From positions 76,965-140,964 of the forward strand of contig CAKTLJ010000002.1 in assembly GCA_934572535.1 (NCBI GenBank): a DNA stretch of 64,000 nucleotides, in the 5' to 3' direction. The notes under the pieces were generated by a model. It was not told where the DNA came from, made no database searches, and was given only the letters and a program-made list of their open reading frames with translations. The stretch comes from an uncultured Eubacteriales bacterium (GTDB taxonomy: Bacteria > Bacillota > Clostridia > Oscillospirales > Oscillospiraceae). A program made the translations under genes and the position numbers. Shown one piece after another: positions 15,528-24,322 of this stretch (position 1 is its first letter; every line of letters starts with the position of its first letter).

Positions 15528-16741
15528 AAAACATCAAGCAGCGGATCGTGTATCTGATCCTCGGGTCCGCCCTGCTTCTCTTTGCCCTGTTCATCCTGGC
15601 GGTGAACGTCATTATCCCGGCCCACTTTGTCAGCGAGGCCAAAAAGGCGCTGCTCGACGAAGTGGCGTACCAGAACCGCGCCGCATCCGACCCCTACGAT
15701 GGCGTATCCTCCGCCGAGGAGGCGGAGGGCACGGAGGAGGGCTACTTCTTTACGCCCAGCATCGTCTTCCTGGAGCTGGAGAGCGAGCACCGCCCCAACA
15801 CCTGGAGCCGGGACATCTACCGGATGGAGAAGGAGCTGCTGGCGTACTGTGAAGCGCGGGAGCTGCCCTTCGACCAGTGCTACACCTTCAAAACGGACAG
15901 GCATCACCTGGTCTTTCTGTGCACGCGGGAGGAGCACGCGGAGCCGCCGTACTCCTACATCATGTACATAGACATCGGCCCGATCACCCGCTACATCGTG
16001 ACGCTGAACTGGGTCTTCTTCGCGCTCCTGCTCGCGATCTCCTCCGTCATGTGCCTGCTGGGCTTTCGCTTCGGCCGCGACATCGAGAAGGAGGCGGAGC
16101 GCCAGCAGACCTTCTTTCAGAACGCCTCCCATGAGCTGAAAACGCCGCTCATGGCGATACAGGGCTACGCGGAGGGCATACAGGCGGGCGTCATGGATGC
16201 GGGCGGCGCGGCAGAGGTGATCTTGACGGAAAGCGAGCGCATGACGGAGCTGGTGGAGGAGCTTCTGGACCTCTCCAAGTTCGACATGGGCCGCCAGCAG
16301 CTCACCCTCTCCGCCGTGGACGTCCGGGAACTGCTCTACGACAGCATCCGCGCCGTGGAGCCAGCCGCCGCCCACAGCGGCATCGCCATCGTCCCGGCCT
16401 TCCCCGACGCGCCCGTCCTGGTCAGCTGCGACGACACCCGGATGCGCAGGGCGGTCACGAATATCCTGACCAACGGTCTGCGCTATGCGCGCAGCGAGCT
16501 GCGCCTGACCTGCCGCCGCGACAAGCGGCACGTGACGATCCAGATACAGGACGACGGAGACGGGATCGCCGAGGCGGACCTTCCGCACATCTTCGACCGC
16601 TTCTACATGGGGCAGAGCGGAAAATCCGGCATTGGCCTCGCCCTGACAAAGGAGATCATCCACCTGCACAAGGGGACGGTCCGCGCTTACAACGGGGACA
16701 TCGGCGCCGTGTTCGAGATAACCCTCCCGGCGGGAAAATAA
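15524..16741 (+). CDS. Sensor histidine kinase
   Basis: A 405-residue membrane kinase. Transmembrane segments lie near residues 8-32 and 163-187, enclosing an extracellular sensor domain of about 130 residues with no recognised fold. A HisKA domain follows with His203 in NASHELKTPL, then a HATPase with N box (RRAVTNILTNGLRYA), G1 (DDGDGIAEADL), F (IFDRFY) and G2 (GIGLALTK). GTG start overlaps the response regulator stop and has AAGGAGGGGGGA upstream. The sensor domain may detect an envelope signal; the neighbouring secreted protein is a candidate partner. Confidence 0.95.
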   Translation: MKNIKQRIVYLILGSALLLFALFILAVNVIIPAHFVSEAKKALLDEVAYQNRAASDPYDGVSSAEEAEGTEEGYFFTPSIVFLELESEHRPNTWSRDIYRMEKELLAYCEARELPFDQCYTFKTDRHHLVFLCTREEHAEPPYSYIMYIDIGPITRYIVTLNWVFFALLLAISSVMCLLGFRFGRDIEKEAERQQTFFQNASHELKTPLMAIQGYAEGIQAGVMDAGGAAEVILTESERMTELVEELLDLSKFDMGRQQLTLSAVDVRELLYDSIRAVEPAAAHSGIAIVPAFPDAPVLVSCDDTRMRRAVTNILTNGLRYARSELRLTCRRDKRHVTIQIQDDGDGIAEADLPHIFDRFYMGQSGKSGIGLALTKEIIHLHKGTVRAYNGDIGAVFEITLPAGK

Positions 16742-16763
16742 CGGACGCGCCCTGCGCGCAAAG

Positions 16764-16808
16764 CGACAGCCCAGACCACAGTTATGCGGTCTGGGCTGTC
16801 GGTTATTT
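16764..16808. terminator. Terminator between the kinase gene and the convergent transporter operon
   Basis: A 14-bp perfect stem (CGACAGCCCAGACC / GGTCTGGGCTGTCG) with a 10-base loop. On the plus strand GTTATTTTAT follows. It may also stop transcription arriving on the minus strand, where the T tract is poor. Confidence 0.75.
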
Positions 16809-16825
16809 TATGTTGTGCTGCGCGC

Positions 16826-17815
16826 TCAGCGTTCCTCTCGGAAGTAGCTCAGGCCCAGGCTCTCCGGGGGCTGGTTGGAGCGGCTGTGCTTCAGGCTCAC
16901 GAAGACCAGCACCACGGCGGTGACGATGTAGGGCACGATGTCGTAGATGGAGGCGGGGATGAAGGAGATGGGGTAGTAGTACCGCATACAGGCCAGCCCG
17001 CCGAAGATGAGGGAGCACCACAGGGCGCGGGTGGGGCTCCACACGGCGAAGATGACCAGGGCGACGGCCAGCCAGCCGTAGCCATTGATGCAGTTGTGGA
17101 CCCACGCGCCGCCCACACCGGCCCCGGCGTTCATCACCAGATACAGGCCGCCCAGGCCGGTCATGGACCCGCCCAGGACGGTGGCCAGGTAGCGGTATCT
17201 GGTCACGCTGATGCCCGCCGCGTCGGCGGTGGCGGGGCTTTCGCCCACGGAACGCAGATTCAGGCCCGTCCGGGTCCGGCCCAGGAAGTAGGCCAGGAAG
17301 ACCGCCAGGAGGACGGCCAGATAGACCATGAAATTGTGGGAGAAGAGGAGCTTCCCGATCACCGGCAGGTTCACCAGGGGGGCCGGGAAGACGGGGCTGT
17401 TGAACAGGCTCTTCACCGCGGCGCTCACCGACAGGAAGCCGGAGGGGTCGGCGTGGCCGATGGCCTCTCCGAAGTAGTTGCCAAAGCCGGTGCCGAACAT
17501 GGTCAGGGCCAGACCGGTGACGTTCTGGTTGGCCCGGAGGGTGATGGTGAGGACGGAGAACACCAGCGCGCCCAGCCCCGCGCAGACCAGGGCGCAGACC
17601 AGGGCGATCAGCAGGGCGACGTAGGGGTTGGTCCCGCCGGCCTTCTCGTAGTAGTAGGGGCCGACGATCCCGGCGATGCCGCCCATGAACATCATGCCCT
17701 CCACGCCCAGGTTCAGGTTGCCGGACTTCTCGGTGAGAAGCTCGCCCAGCACGCCGAAGAGGAGCGGGGCCGCCGCCAGGATCCCGGCGGAGAGAAAGTT
17801 GATGAGGTTATTCAT
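16826..17815 (-). CDS. Nucleoside-type ABC transporter permease (NupQ-like)
   Basis: A 329-residue inner-membrane permease of the BPD-transp-2 fold used by BMP-dependent nucleoside and sugar transporters. The N-terminal segment contains LLFGVLGELLTEKSGNLNLGVEGMM-type sequence, whose EKSG.NLGVEG loop is diagnostic of this subfamily. About eight to ten hydrophobic segments follow. The start overlaps the previous permease by eight bases. It is the last gene of the xpt-bmp-ATPase-permease-permease unit. Confidence 0.9.
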   Translation of the reverse strand: MNNLINFLSAGILAAAPLLFGVLGELLTEKSGNLNLGVEGMMFMGGIAGIVGPYYYEKAGGTNPYVALLIALVCALVCAGLGALVFSVLTITLRANQNVTGLALTMFGTGFGNYFGEAIGHADPSGFLSVSAAVKSLFNSPVFPAPLVNLPVIGKLLFSHNFMVYLAVLLAVFLAYFLGRTRTGLNLRSVGESPATADAAGISVTRYRYLATVLGGSMTGLGGLYLVMNAGAGVGGAWVHNCINGYGWLAVALVIFAVWSPTRALWCSLIFGGLACMRYYYPISFIPASIYDIVPYIVTAVVLVFVSLKHSRSNQPPESLGLSYFREER

Positions 17816-18932
17816 GGCTTGCCCCTCCCTTCTCCGGGGCGGCGGAGCCGCTGCGCCGGAAGATCAGCCGGTAGTTGATGAAGAACTCGCAGCCCAGCAT
17901 GAAGAAGAGGATGATGGCCGAGAGCACGTCCGCCGCCGAGGCGGGGATCTTGAAGCTGGTCTGGATGGCGTTGGAGCCCTTGGTGAGGATCGCCAGCAGC
18001 CCGGCGATGAGGACCATGGCGAAGGGGTTCAGGTGGGCCAGCCAGGCCACGATGATGGCGGTGAAGCCCACGCCGCCGGAGGTGCCGCCGTTGAGCGTGT
18101 AGTCCGCGCCGGAGACCACCAGAAAGCCCATGAGCCCGGCGATGGCGCCGGAGAGGAACATGGTGCGCATGATGATCCGCTTCACGTTCATCCCGGCGTA
18201 GCGGGCGGTGCTCTCGCTCTCGCCCACCACGGAGATCTCATAGCCGTGCTTGCTGTATCGCATGTACACGAAGATGCCCACGGCGAGGGCCAGCACGATC
18301 AGCCAGCCCACATGCACCCCGAAGAGCTTGGGCAGGCGGGCGTTCTGGCCGAACATGGCGATGATGGGAAAGCCCGTGCCCGAGGGGTCCTTCCAGGGGC
18401 CGTTCTGCAAATAGCTCTCGATGCCGAGGGCGATGTAGTTGAGCATCAGGGTGAAGAGGGTCTCGTTGGTGCCCCAGCGGGCCTTGAAGAAGGCGGGGAT
18501 CAGACCCCAGAGGCCACCGGCCACGATGCTGGCCAACGCCATGACCGGCAGGAGGACGGGCTTGGGCAGGGCCTCCCCCCAGAAGAGGGCGAAGTAGGTG
18601 GCCCCGATGGCGCCGGCCATGATCTGGCCCTCCGCGCCGATGTTCCAGAATTTCATCTTGAAGGCGGGGGCGATGGCCAGGGCCGCGCCCAGCAGGGGGA
18701 TGGCAACCCGGGCCGTGACCCGCCGGGCGGAGGGTCCGCCCAGAGAGCCGGAGAGGATCTCCTTGTAGACCGCCAGGGGGTTGTGGCCCAGGACCAGGAT
18801 GAAGAGGGAGCCAACGACCAGGGCCAGCAGGATGGCCCCCAGGCGGATGGCCCACTTCCGGCCCCGGCTCAGGTCTTCCCGCTTGGCCAGGCGGACCAGA
18901 GGCTCCCGCTGGCTGTGCTTATGTTCCGTCAT
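17808..18932 (-). CDS. Nucleoside-type ABC transporter permease (NupP-like)
   Basis: A 374-residue permease with a cytoplasmic N-terminus and about ten hydrophobic segments, including the family stretch FWNIGAEGQIMAGAIGA, which marks the coupling region in BMP-type permeases. It pairs with the downstream permease to form the channel. The start overlaps the ATPase stop by 14 bases, implying translational coupling. ATG at 18932. Confidence 0.9.
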   Translation of the reverse strand: MTEHKHSQREPLVRLAKREDLSRGRKWAIRLGAILLALVVGSLFILVLGHNPLAVYKEILSGSLGGPSARRVTARVAIPLLGAALAIAPAFKMKFWNIGAEGQIMAGAIGATYFALFWGEALPKPVLLPVMALASIVAGGLWGLIPAFFKARWGTNETLFTLMLNYIALGIESYLQNGPWKDPSGTGFPIIAMFGQNARLPKLFGVHVGWLIVLALAVGIFVYMRYSKHGYEISVVGESESTARYAGMNVKRIIMRTMFLSGAIAGLMGFLVVSGADYTLNGGTSGGVGFTAIIVAWLAHLNPFAMVLIAGLLAILTKGSNAIQTSFKIPASAADVLSAIILFFMLGCEFFINYRLIFRRSGSAAPEKGGASHE

Positions 18933-20466
18933 GGTCGCGTACCTCCCCCACTTGGGTCATCATCAGGCCGATCTCTTCCTTGGTCACCGTGCGGCCGTCG
19001 GCGATGCCGCTGACCTTGCCGCCGCAGAGGACCAGAATGCGGTCGCACAGCTCCAGCAGCACGTCCAGGTCCTCGCCCACGTAGATCACCGCCACGCCCT
19101 TGGCCTTCTGCTCGTTGAGCAGGTGGTAGATGGTGTAGGAGGCGTTGATGTCCAGGCCCCGCACCGGGTAGGCGGCCATGAGCAGCGAGGGGGCGGAGGC
19201 GATCTCACGCCCCACCAGGACCTTCTGCACGTTGCCGCCGGAGAGCTTCCGCACCGGGGTGTTGATGCTGGGCGTGACCACCTCCAGCTTTTCCCGGATC
19301 TCTTCGGCCAGGGAGCGGAAGGGTTTCGTGTCCGGGAAGAAGCGGCCGCTCTGGTCGTAGCTTTTCAGCATCATGTTGCCGGTCATGCCCATGGAGCCGA
19401 CCAGGCCCATGCCCAGCCGGTCCTCGGGGACGAAGGCCAGGCTCACGCCCAGGTTGCGGATCTCCAGGGGAGAGCGGCCCACCAGGGACTCCACCTGATC
19501 CGGGTCCTTGGGATCGTTGTAGAGGATCTGGCCGCTGGAGACCGGGTGGAGCCCGGCGATGGCCTCGCACAGCTCCTTCTGGCCGGACCCGGCGATGCCG
19601 GCAATGCCCAGGATCTCCCCGCCCATGGCGGAGAAGGAGACCCCGTCGAGGACCTTGACGCCCTGGCCGTCCAGGCAGGTCAGGTCCTTGACCACCAGCC
19701 GCCGCCGGGGGTCTTTCGGCTGGGGCCGGTCGATGTTCAGGGTGACCGCCCGGCCCACCATCATGTCGGTGAGGGCCTGGGCGTTGGTGGAGCGGGTCTC
19801 CACGGTGTCGATGTACTCGCCCTTGCGGAGGATGGAGACCCGGTCGGAGATGGCCATGACCTCGTTGAGCTTGTGCGTGATGATGACGATGGCCTTTCCG
19901 TCGGCCTTCATGTTCCGCAGGACGGAGAAGAGCTTTTCCGTCTCCTGCGGGGTCAGGACGGCGGTGGGCTCGTCCAGGATGAGCAGGTCGGCCCCCCGGT
20001 AGAGGACCTTGATGATCTCCACGGTCTGCTTTTCCGACACGGCCATGTCGTAGATCCGCTTGTCCGGGTCCAGGTCGAAGCCGTACCGGGTGCTGATCTC
20101 CCGGATCTGGCGGGAGATGGCCTTCCGGTCAAACTTCCCCTTCTCCCGCAAGCCCAGCACGATGTTCTCCGCAGCGGTGAACACGTCCACCAGCTTGAAG
20201 TGCTGGTGGATCATGCCGATCTTCAGGTCCAGGGAGTCCTTGGGGGAGCGGATGGCCACCTCTTCCCCGTCCACCAGGATCTGACCGCTGTCGGGGAAGT
20301 AGATGCCCGCCAGCATGTTCATGAGGGTGGTTTTTCCGCTGCCGTTCTCGCCCAGCAGGGCCAGGATCTCTCCCTTTTTGATGGATAGGCTCACGTTGTT
20401 GTTGGCCACCACACTGCCAAAGGTCTTGGTCACGTTCCGCAGTTCCACAGCGTTGACTGACTGCAA
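18919..20466 (-). CDS. Nucleoside-type ABC transporter ATPase, two domains (NupO-like)
   Basis: A 515-residue protein with two fused ABC domains that powers import. The first has Walker A GENGSGKTT and Walker B LLILDEPTAVLT; the second has the degenerate P loop AGIAGSGQKE usual in sugar and nucleoside importers, and the LSGGN signature. A TTG start at 20466 is chosen because GAGGTGA lies at proper spacing; the in-frame GTG at 20475 is part of that ribosome site. The gap of about 170 bases to the bmp gene contains a 13-bp stem. Confidence 0.92.
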   Translation of the reverse strand: MQSVNAVELRNVTKTFGSVVANNNVSLSIKKGEILALLGENGSGKTTLMNMLAGIYFPDSGQILVDGEEVAIRSPKDSLDLKIGMIHQHFKLVDVFTAAENIVLGLREKGKFDRKAISRQIREISTRYGFDLDPDKRIYDMAVSEKQTVEIIKVLYRGADLLILDEPTAVLTPQETEKLFSVLRNMKADGKAIVIITHKLNEVMAISDRVSILRKGEYIDTVETRSTNAQALTDMMVGRAVTLNIDRPQPKDPRRRLVVKDLTCLDGQGVKVLDGVSFSAMGGEILGIAGIAGSGQKELCEAIAGLHPVSSGQILYNDPKDPDQVESLVGRSPLEIRNLGVSLAFVPEDRLGMGLVGSMGMTGNMMLKSYDQSGRFFPDTKPFRSLAEEIREKLEVVTPSINTPVRKLSGGNVQKVLVGREIASAPSLLMAAYPVRGLDINASYTIYHLLNEQKAKGVAVIYVGEDLDVLLELCDRILVLCGGKVSGIADGRTVTKEEIGLMMTQVGEVRDHDGT

Positions 20467-20592
20467 GCGCTTCACCTCTTTCTTTTCTCTGTTCGAATTC
20501 TCTTGTTATGGGTGTTATGGGTCTGGAAAGGACACAGGAAAACCAGCGGCGGTCCGTGGGCTTTCCCGCGCCGTTTCCCGGGAAAGGAACTT

Positions 20593-20622
20593 CGTGCACC
20601 CCTGCCGGAGCAGGGGTGCACG
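20593..20622 (-). promoter_or_regulatory. Intercistronic stem-loop between bmp and the ATPase gene
   Basis: A 13-bp perfect stem (CGTGCACCCCTGC / GCAGGGGTGCACG) with a 4-base loop and no T tract. In binding-protein operons such stems usually stabilise the upstream mRNA so that the lipoprotein is made in excess; that role is inferred. Confidence 0.65.
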
Positions 20623-20639
20623 GGGTATCCAAATGGGAC

Positions 20640-21803
20640 TCAGGACAGGACGGTGATGCCGTCTACGATGTAGTCGAAGGAGGGGGCGGAGGAGTCCTTG
20701 TTCTCCTCATAGAACTCGCCCTCAGCCAGGTTCAGCTCCTTGTCCTCGGCGTTCACGCCGTGGAGAGGACCGGCAAAGACCTGGACAGAGCCGTCGGCGA
20801 TCCCGGCGGCGGCGGCCTCGATGGCCTCCTTGGTGCCGTCAGCGAGGATGGCCTCGTTCAGGTCGGACAGGTAGCAGGCGTTCTCCGCGTAGCTGCCGCA
20901 CCAATCCTGGTCGATGGCTTCGCCGGAGAGCAGGCAGCCCAGAGCGTACTCATAGTAAGCGCCCCAGTTGATGCGGGCGGAGACCAGCGCGGCGTTGGGC
21001 GCCACGGGGACCATGTCGTCGTTGTAGCCCACGGCGAAGACGCCGTTGTTCTCGGCGGTGGTGGCGGGGGCGGAGGTGTCGGAGTGCTGGGAGATCACGT
21101 CGCAGCCCTGGTCGATGAGGGCCTGGGCGTTGGTGGCTTCCTTGGTGGCGTCGGACCACTCGTTGGTGTAGTTGACCATCATGGTCACGTCGGGGTTGAC
21201 GCTCTTAGCGCCCAGATAGAAGGCGGTGTAGCCGGAGATGACCTCGGCGTAGGGCTTGGCGGCCACATAGCCCAGGATGTTGCTCTCGGTCTTCAGACCG
21301 GCGGCGATGCCGGCCAGGTAGCGGGCCTCATAGATCTTGGCGAAGTAGTTGTGGGTGTTGTCCAGGTCGTCGGAAGCGCTCTGGAAGCCGGTGGCGTGGC
21401 AGAACTGGATGTTGGGGTAGTCGGGTGCGGCCTCGACCATGTACTGCTCGTGGCCGAAGGAGTCGGCAAAGATGCCCTGGCAGCCGGCGTCGATCAGCTC
21501 GCCGATGGCGTCGGCGCAGGTGGAGTCCTCGCCGATGTTGGTCTTCACCACGACCTGGGTGTCATAGTCCAGGCCCAGGGTCTCGCAGGCGGCCTTCATG
21601 CCCTCGATGTGGTTCTTGTTGTAGGCATCGGCGGCCTCGCCCACCAGGATGAGGCCGACCTTCAGGTCCTCGGGCGCGATACCGGTGGTTTCGGCGGTAT
21701 CGCCGCCGGTCTGATCCTTCTCAGGGGCGGGATCGCCGCCGCAGGCGGCCAGGCCCAGGGTCAGCACACCGGCCATGAGCAGAGCAAGAATACGCTTTTT
21801 CAT
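20640..21803 (-). CDS. BMP-family substrate-binding lipoprotein
   Basis: A 387-residue lipoprotein of the Bmp/PnrA family that captures purine nucleosides outside the membrane. The signal peptide ends in the lipobox LGLAACGG (Cys about 21). The mature protein has the basic-membrane-protein periplasmic-binding fold, with SDLNEAILADGTKEAIEAA near the end. It is encoded between xpt and the ATPase, so the ligand is most likely a purine nucleoside (inference from context). The ribosome site is AGGAGGAAT. Confidence 0.92.
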   Translation of the reverse strand: MKKRILALLMAGVLTLGLAACGGDPAPEKDQTGGDTAETTGIAPEDLKVGLILVGEAADAYNKNHIEGMKAACETLGLDYDTQVVVKTNIGEDSTCADAIGELIDAGCQGIFADSFGHEQYMVEAAPDYPNIQFCHATGFQSASDDLDNTHNYFAKIYEARYLAGIAAGLKTESNILGYVAAKPYAEVISGYTAFYLGAKSVNPDVTMMVNYTNEWSDATKEATNAQALIDQGCDVISQHSDTSAPATTAENNGVFAVGYNDDMVPVAPNAALVSARINWGAYYEYALGCLLSGEAIDQDWCGSYAENACYLSDLNEAILADGTKEAIEAAAAGIADGSVQVFAGPLHGVNAEDKELNLAEGEFYEENKDSSAPSFDYIVDGITVLS

Positions 21804-21831
21804 TTGTTTGGATTCCTCCTATGTTTTATTT

Positions 21832-21847
21832 GCCGCGCAGGCGCGGC
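21832..21847 (-). repeat. Short stem between xpt and bmp
   Basis: GCCGCGC-AG-GCGCGGC, a 7-bp stem without a T tract in the 93-base gap. Confidence 0.4.
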
Positions 21848-21896
21848 TTCATAACGGCGGATGCCGGAATGAACGGGACGATGGGGCGCGCCGCCC

Positions 21897-22481
21897 TCAC
21901 TCGCAGAAGACCACGCCGGTCTCCTCGCTCATGGACTGGATACGGGCCAGGGATTCCACCCGGACGCCTTCGCCGCGCAGGAGCGCGCCGCCGGGCTGGA
22001 AGGCCTTCTCGATGACGATCCCGGCCCCCACGACCTCGGCCCCGGCCTGGTGGACGATCTCGATGAGGGCGTGCAGGGCGCTGCCGTTGGCCAGGAAATC
22101 GTCGATGATGAGGACCTTTTCCCCGGCGTGAAGGAAGTCCTTGGAGACAAAGATGTTGTAGGGGCGCTTGCTCTGGGTGAAGGATTCCACCTGGCTGATG
22201 TACACATCCCCGGCGATGTTCTTGGTCTTGTTCTTCTTGGCGAAGACCAGGGGCAGGTTGCCGAAGGCCTGGGACGCGCCGTAGGCAATGGCGATGCCGG
22301 AGGCCTCGATGGTGAGGATGCGGTCCACCTGGCAGTCGGCAAACCGGGCCCGGAAGGCCTTGCCGATCTCCCCCAGGAAGACCACGTCCATCTGGTGGTT
22401 CAGGAAGCTGTCCACCTTCAGGATCTCGTTGGTGCCTCTGATCTTTCCCTCTTCGCGAATACGCTGTTTCAGCTGTTCCAC
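21897..22481 (-). CDS. xpt: Xanthine phosphoribosyltransferase
   Basis: A 194-residue type I phosphoribosyltransferase, the exact Bacillus Xpt length, converting xanthine and PRPP to XMP. The PRPP motif VLIIDDFLANGSA is at about residues 125-137, and the N-terminal segment NHQMDVVFLGEIG is family-specific. A GTG start has GAGGGGA eight bases upstream. As the first gene of the nucleoside transporter unit it links uptake to purine salvage. The leader lacks a standard purine riboswitch but has a possible pseudoknot. Confidence 0.95.
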   Translation of the reverse strand: MEQLKQRIREEGKIRGTNEILKVDSFLNHQMDVVFLGEIGKAFRARFADCQVDRILTIEASGIAIAYGASQAFGNLPLVFAKKNKTKNIAGDVYISQVESFTQSKRPYNIFVSKDFLHAGEKVLIIDDFLANGSALHALIEIVHQAGAEVVGAGIVIEKAFQPGGALLRGEGVRVESLARIQSMSEETGVVFCE

Positions 22482-22521
22482 AGTGAAGTCCCCTCTCTCT
22501 GTCTGTCTCTCGATCCGTTTC

Positions 22522-22547
22522 CGATATTTGTGCCCGTATCGTGGGCA
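22522..22547 (-). promoter_or_regulatory. Possible H-type pseudoknot in the xpt leader
   Basis: On the minus strand TGCCC (22547-22543) pairs with GGGCA (22535-22531). CGATA in the resulting loop (22541-22537) is complementary to TATCG (22526-22522) four bases beyond the stem. The two helices share no bases, so both could form at once. It lies about 40 bases before the GTG start. Confidence 0.35.
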
Positions 22548-22561
22548 TATGATAATATCTT

Positions 22562-22590
22562 ATTCTACTTCATCCAGCCAGCCCTTTCAA
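22562..22590 (-). promoter_or_regulatory. Promoter of the xpt-transporter operon
   Basis: Minus strand: TTGAAA (22590-22585), 17-base spacer, TAGAAT (22567-22562). The expected leader is about 73 bases. Confidence 0.75.
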
Positions 22591-22718
22591 GATGGGAATG
22601 CTTACAAAAAAATCACGGAAAAGCAGGGGGCGCCCCGTGGGTTTTTGTAGGATTTTACGACAAGTTTTTCGGCGGCAAAAAAGCAGGCGCGAAAATTCGG
22701 GAAAAGCGACAGTTTTTC

Positions 22719-22747
22719 TTGACTTTTTTTGACCGGGCCGTTAAACT
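22719..22747 (+). promoter_or_regulatory. Promoter of the CoA-transferase gene
   Basis: TTGACT, 17-base spacer, TAAACT. It is divergent from the xpt promoter in the 329-base gap between the two genes. Confidence 0.7.
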
Positions 22748-22810
22748 GAGCCTGACTAAATTTTCACCCCATTTTTGATTCTTTTATTTTTGAAAAGGAG
22801 GACACGAACG

Positions 22811-24154
22811 ATGGATTTTCAGGCACTGTACAACAGCAAGCTGACCACCGCTGAGGAGGCCGTCAAGGTCGTCAAGTCCGGCGACTGGGTGGACTATACC
22901 TGGTGCACCAGCCACCCCGTGGCACTGGACAAGGCTCTGGCCGCCCGTCAGAACGAACTGGAGGACGTCAAGGTCCGCGGCGGCGTGACCATGTGGATGC
23001 CCGAGATCTGCAAGGCAGACGACGCAGGCGATCACTTTGCATGGCACTCCTGGCACTGCTCCGGCATCGACCGTAAGATCATCTCCAAGGGCATGGGCTT
23101 CTTCTCCCCCATGAGATACTCCGAGCTGCCCCGCTTCTATCGCGAGAACCTGGACCCCGTGGACGTGGTCATGCTTCAGGTCCCCCCCATGAATGAGCAC
23201 GGCTTCTTCTCCCTGTCCCTGGCTCCCTCTCACCTGGCTGACATGTGCGCCCGCGCCAAGTGCATCATCGTGGAAGTCAACGAGAACATGCCCTGGGTCT
23301 GTGGCCTGACCGGCACCGAGCTGCACATCAACGACATCACCATGGTCGTTGAGGGCGAGAACCCCAACGTGGCGACCCTGGGCTCCACCGGTGACCCCAC
23401 CGAGGTGGACCTGGCCGTGGCAAAGCTCGTGGTCAACGAGATCCCCAACGGCGCCTGCCTGCAGCTGGGCATCGGCGGTATGCCCAACACCATCGGCTCC
23501 CTGATCGCACAGTCCGACCTGAAGGACCTGGGCGTTCACACCGAGATGTATGTTGACGGCTTCGTGGACATGGCGCTGGCCGGCCAGATCACCGGCAAGA
23601 ACAAGGCAGTCGATCCCGGCCGTCAGATCTTCGCCTTCGCCGCCGGCTCCAAGAAGATGTACGACTACATGACCTGCAACCCCGAGGTCATGGGCGCTCC
23701 CGTTGACTACACCAACGACGTCCGCGTCATCGCGCAGCTGGACAACTTCATGTCCATCAACAACTGCATCGACGTGGACCTCTTCGGCCAGGTCAACGCA
23801 GAGTCCGCAGGCATCCGCCACATCTCCGGCACCGGCGGCCAGCTGGACTTCGCCATGGGCGCTTACATGTCCAAGGGCGGCAAGTCCTTCATCTGCATGT
23901 CCTCTTCCATGACCGACAAGAACGGCAACCTGAAGAGCCGCATCGTCCCCACCCTGACCAACGGCTCCATCGCGACCGACCCCCGTACCTGCGTGCACTA
24001 CCTGGTCACCGAGTACGGCATCGTCAACCTGAAGGGCCTGAACGTCTGGGAGCGTGCCGAAAAGATCATCTCCATCGCACACCCCGACCTGCGTGAAGGC
24101 CTCGTCCAGGACGCAGAGAAGATGGGCATCTGGAGACGTTCCAACAAGCGCTGA
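22811..24154 (+). CDS. but: Butyryl-CoA:acetate CoA-transferase family enzyme
   Basis: A 447-residue class I CoA-transferase. The sequence closely follows the Roseburia-type enzyme that swaps CoA from butyryl-CoA to acetate: [17 protein letters not shown] near the start, [10 protein letters not shown] (about 218), and the segment VHTEMYVD with the probable catalytic Glu near residue 243. WRRSNKR ends the protein as in But proteins. Start: AAAAGGAGGACACGAACG then ATG. 4-Hydroxybutyrate CoA-transferase (AbfT) is a close alternative that sequence alone does not exclude. It is a single-gene unit with its own promoter and terminator. Confidence 0.8.
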   Translation: MDFQALYNSKLTTAEEAVKVVKSGDWVDYTWCTSHPVALDKALAARQNELEDVKVRGGVTMWMPEICKADDAGDHFAWHSWHCSGIDRKIISKGMGFFSPMRYSELPRFYRENLDPVDVVMLQVPPMNEHGFFSLSLAPSHLADMCARAKCIIVEVNENMPWVCGLTGTELHINDITMVVEGENPNVATLGSTGDPTEVDLAVAKLVVNEIPNGACLQLGIGGMPNTIGSLIAQSDLKDLGVHTEMYVDGFVDMALAGQITGKNKAVDPGRQIFAFAAGSKKMYDYMTCNPEVMGAPVDYTNDVRVIAQLDNFMSINNCIDVDLFGQVNAESAGIRHISGTGGQLDFAMGAYMSKGGKSFICMSSSMTDKNGNLKSRIVPTLTNGSIATDPRTCVHYLVTEYGIVNLKGLNVWERAEKIISIAHPDLREGLVQDAEKMGIWRRSNKR

Positions 24155-24172
24155 TCCGATCCTCGTTTTTTA

Positions 24173-24204
24173 CAAAAGCCTCCCGGCCGGGAGGCTTTTG
24201 TTTT
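24173..24204 (+). terminator. Terminator after the CoA-transferase gene
   Basis: A 28-base perfect palindrome (CAAAAGCCTCCCGG and its complement) followed by TTTT. Confidence 0.9.
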
Positions 24205-24322
24205 GCCCAACAGAGCGGCGAAAGAAAACTTTTCCCCTCGACAGGCTTCCCGATCCTTCCCTTCCAGGAAATGGTAAACTCCGAATGTACCTTGGAAGCA
24301 GGCCCTGAAAGGAGGACGAGCC

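Noticed and set aside
22482..22561. Purine riboswitch upstream of xpt
   Set aside because: The conserved junction bases (TATA, GTTTCTAC, GACTAT) are not present and the leader is too short for the three-way junction.
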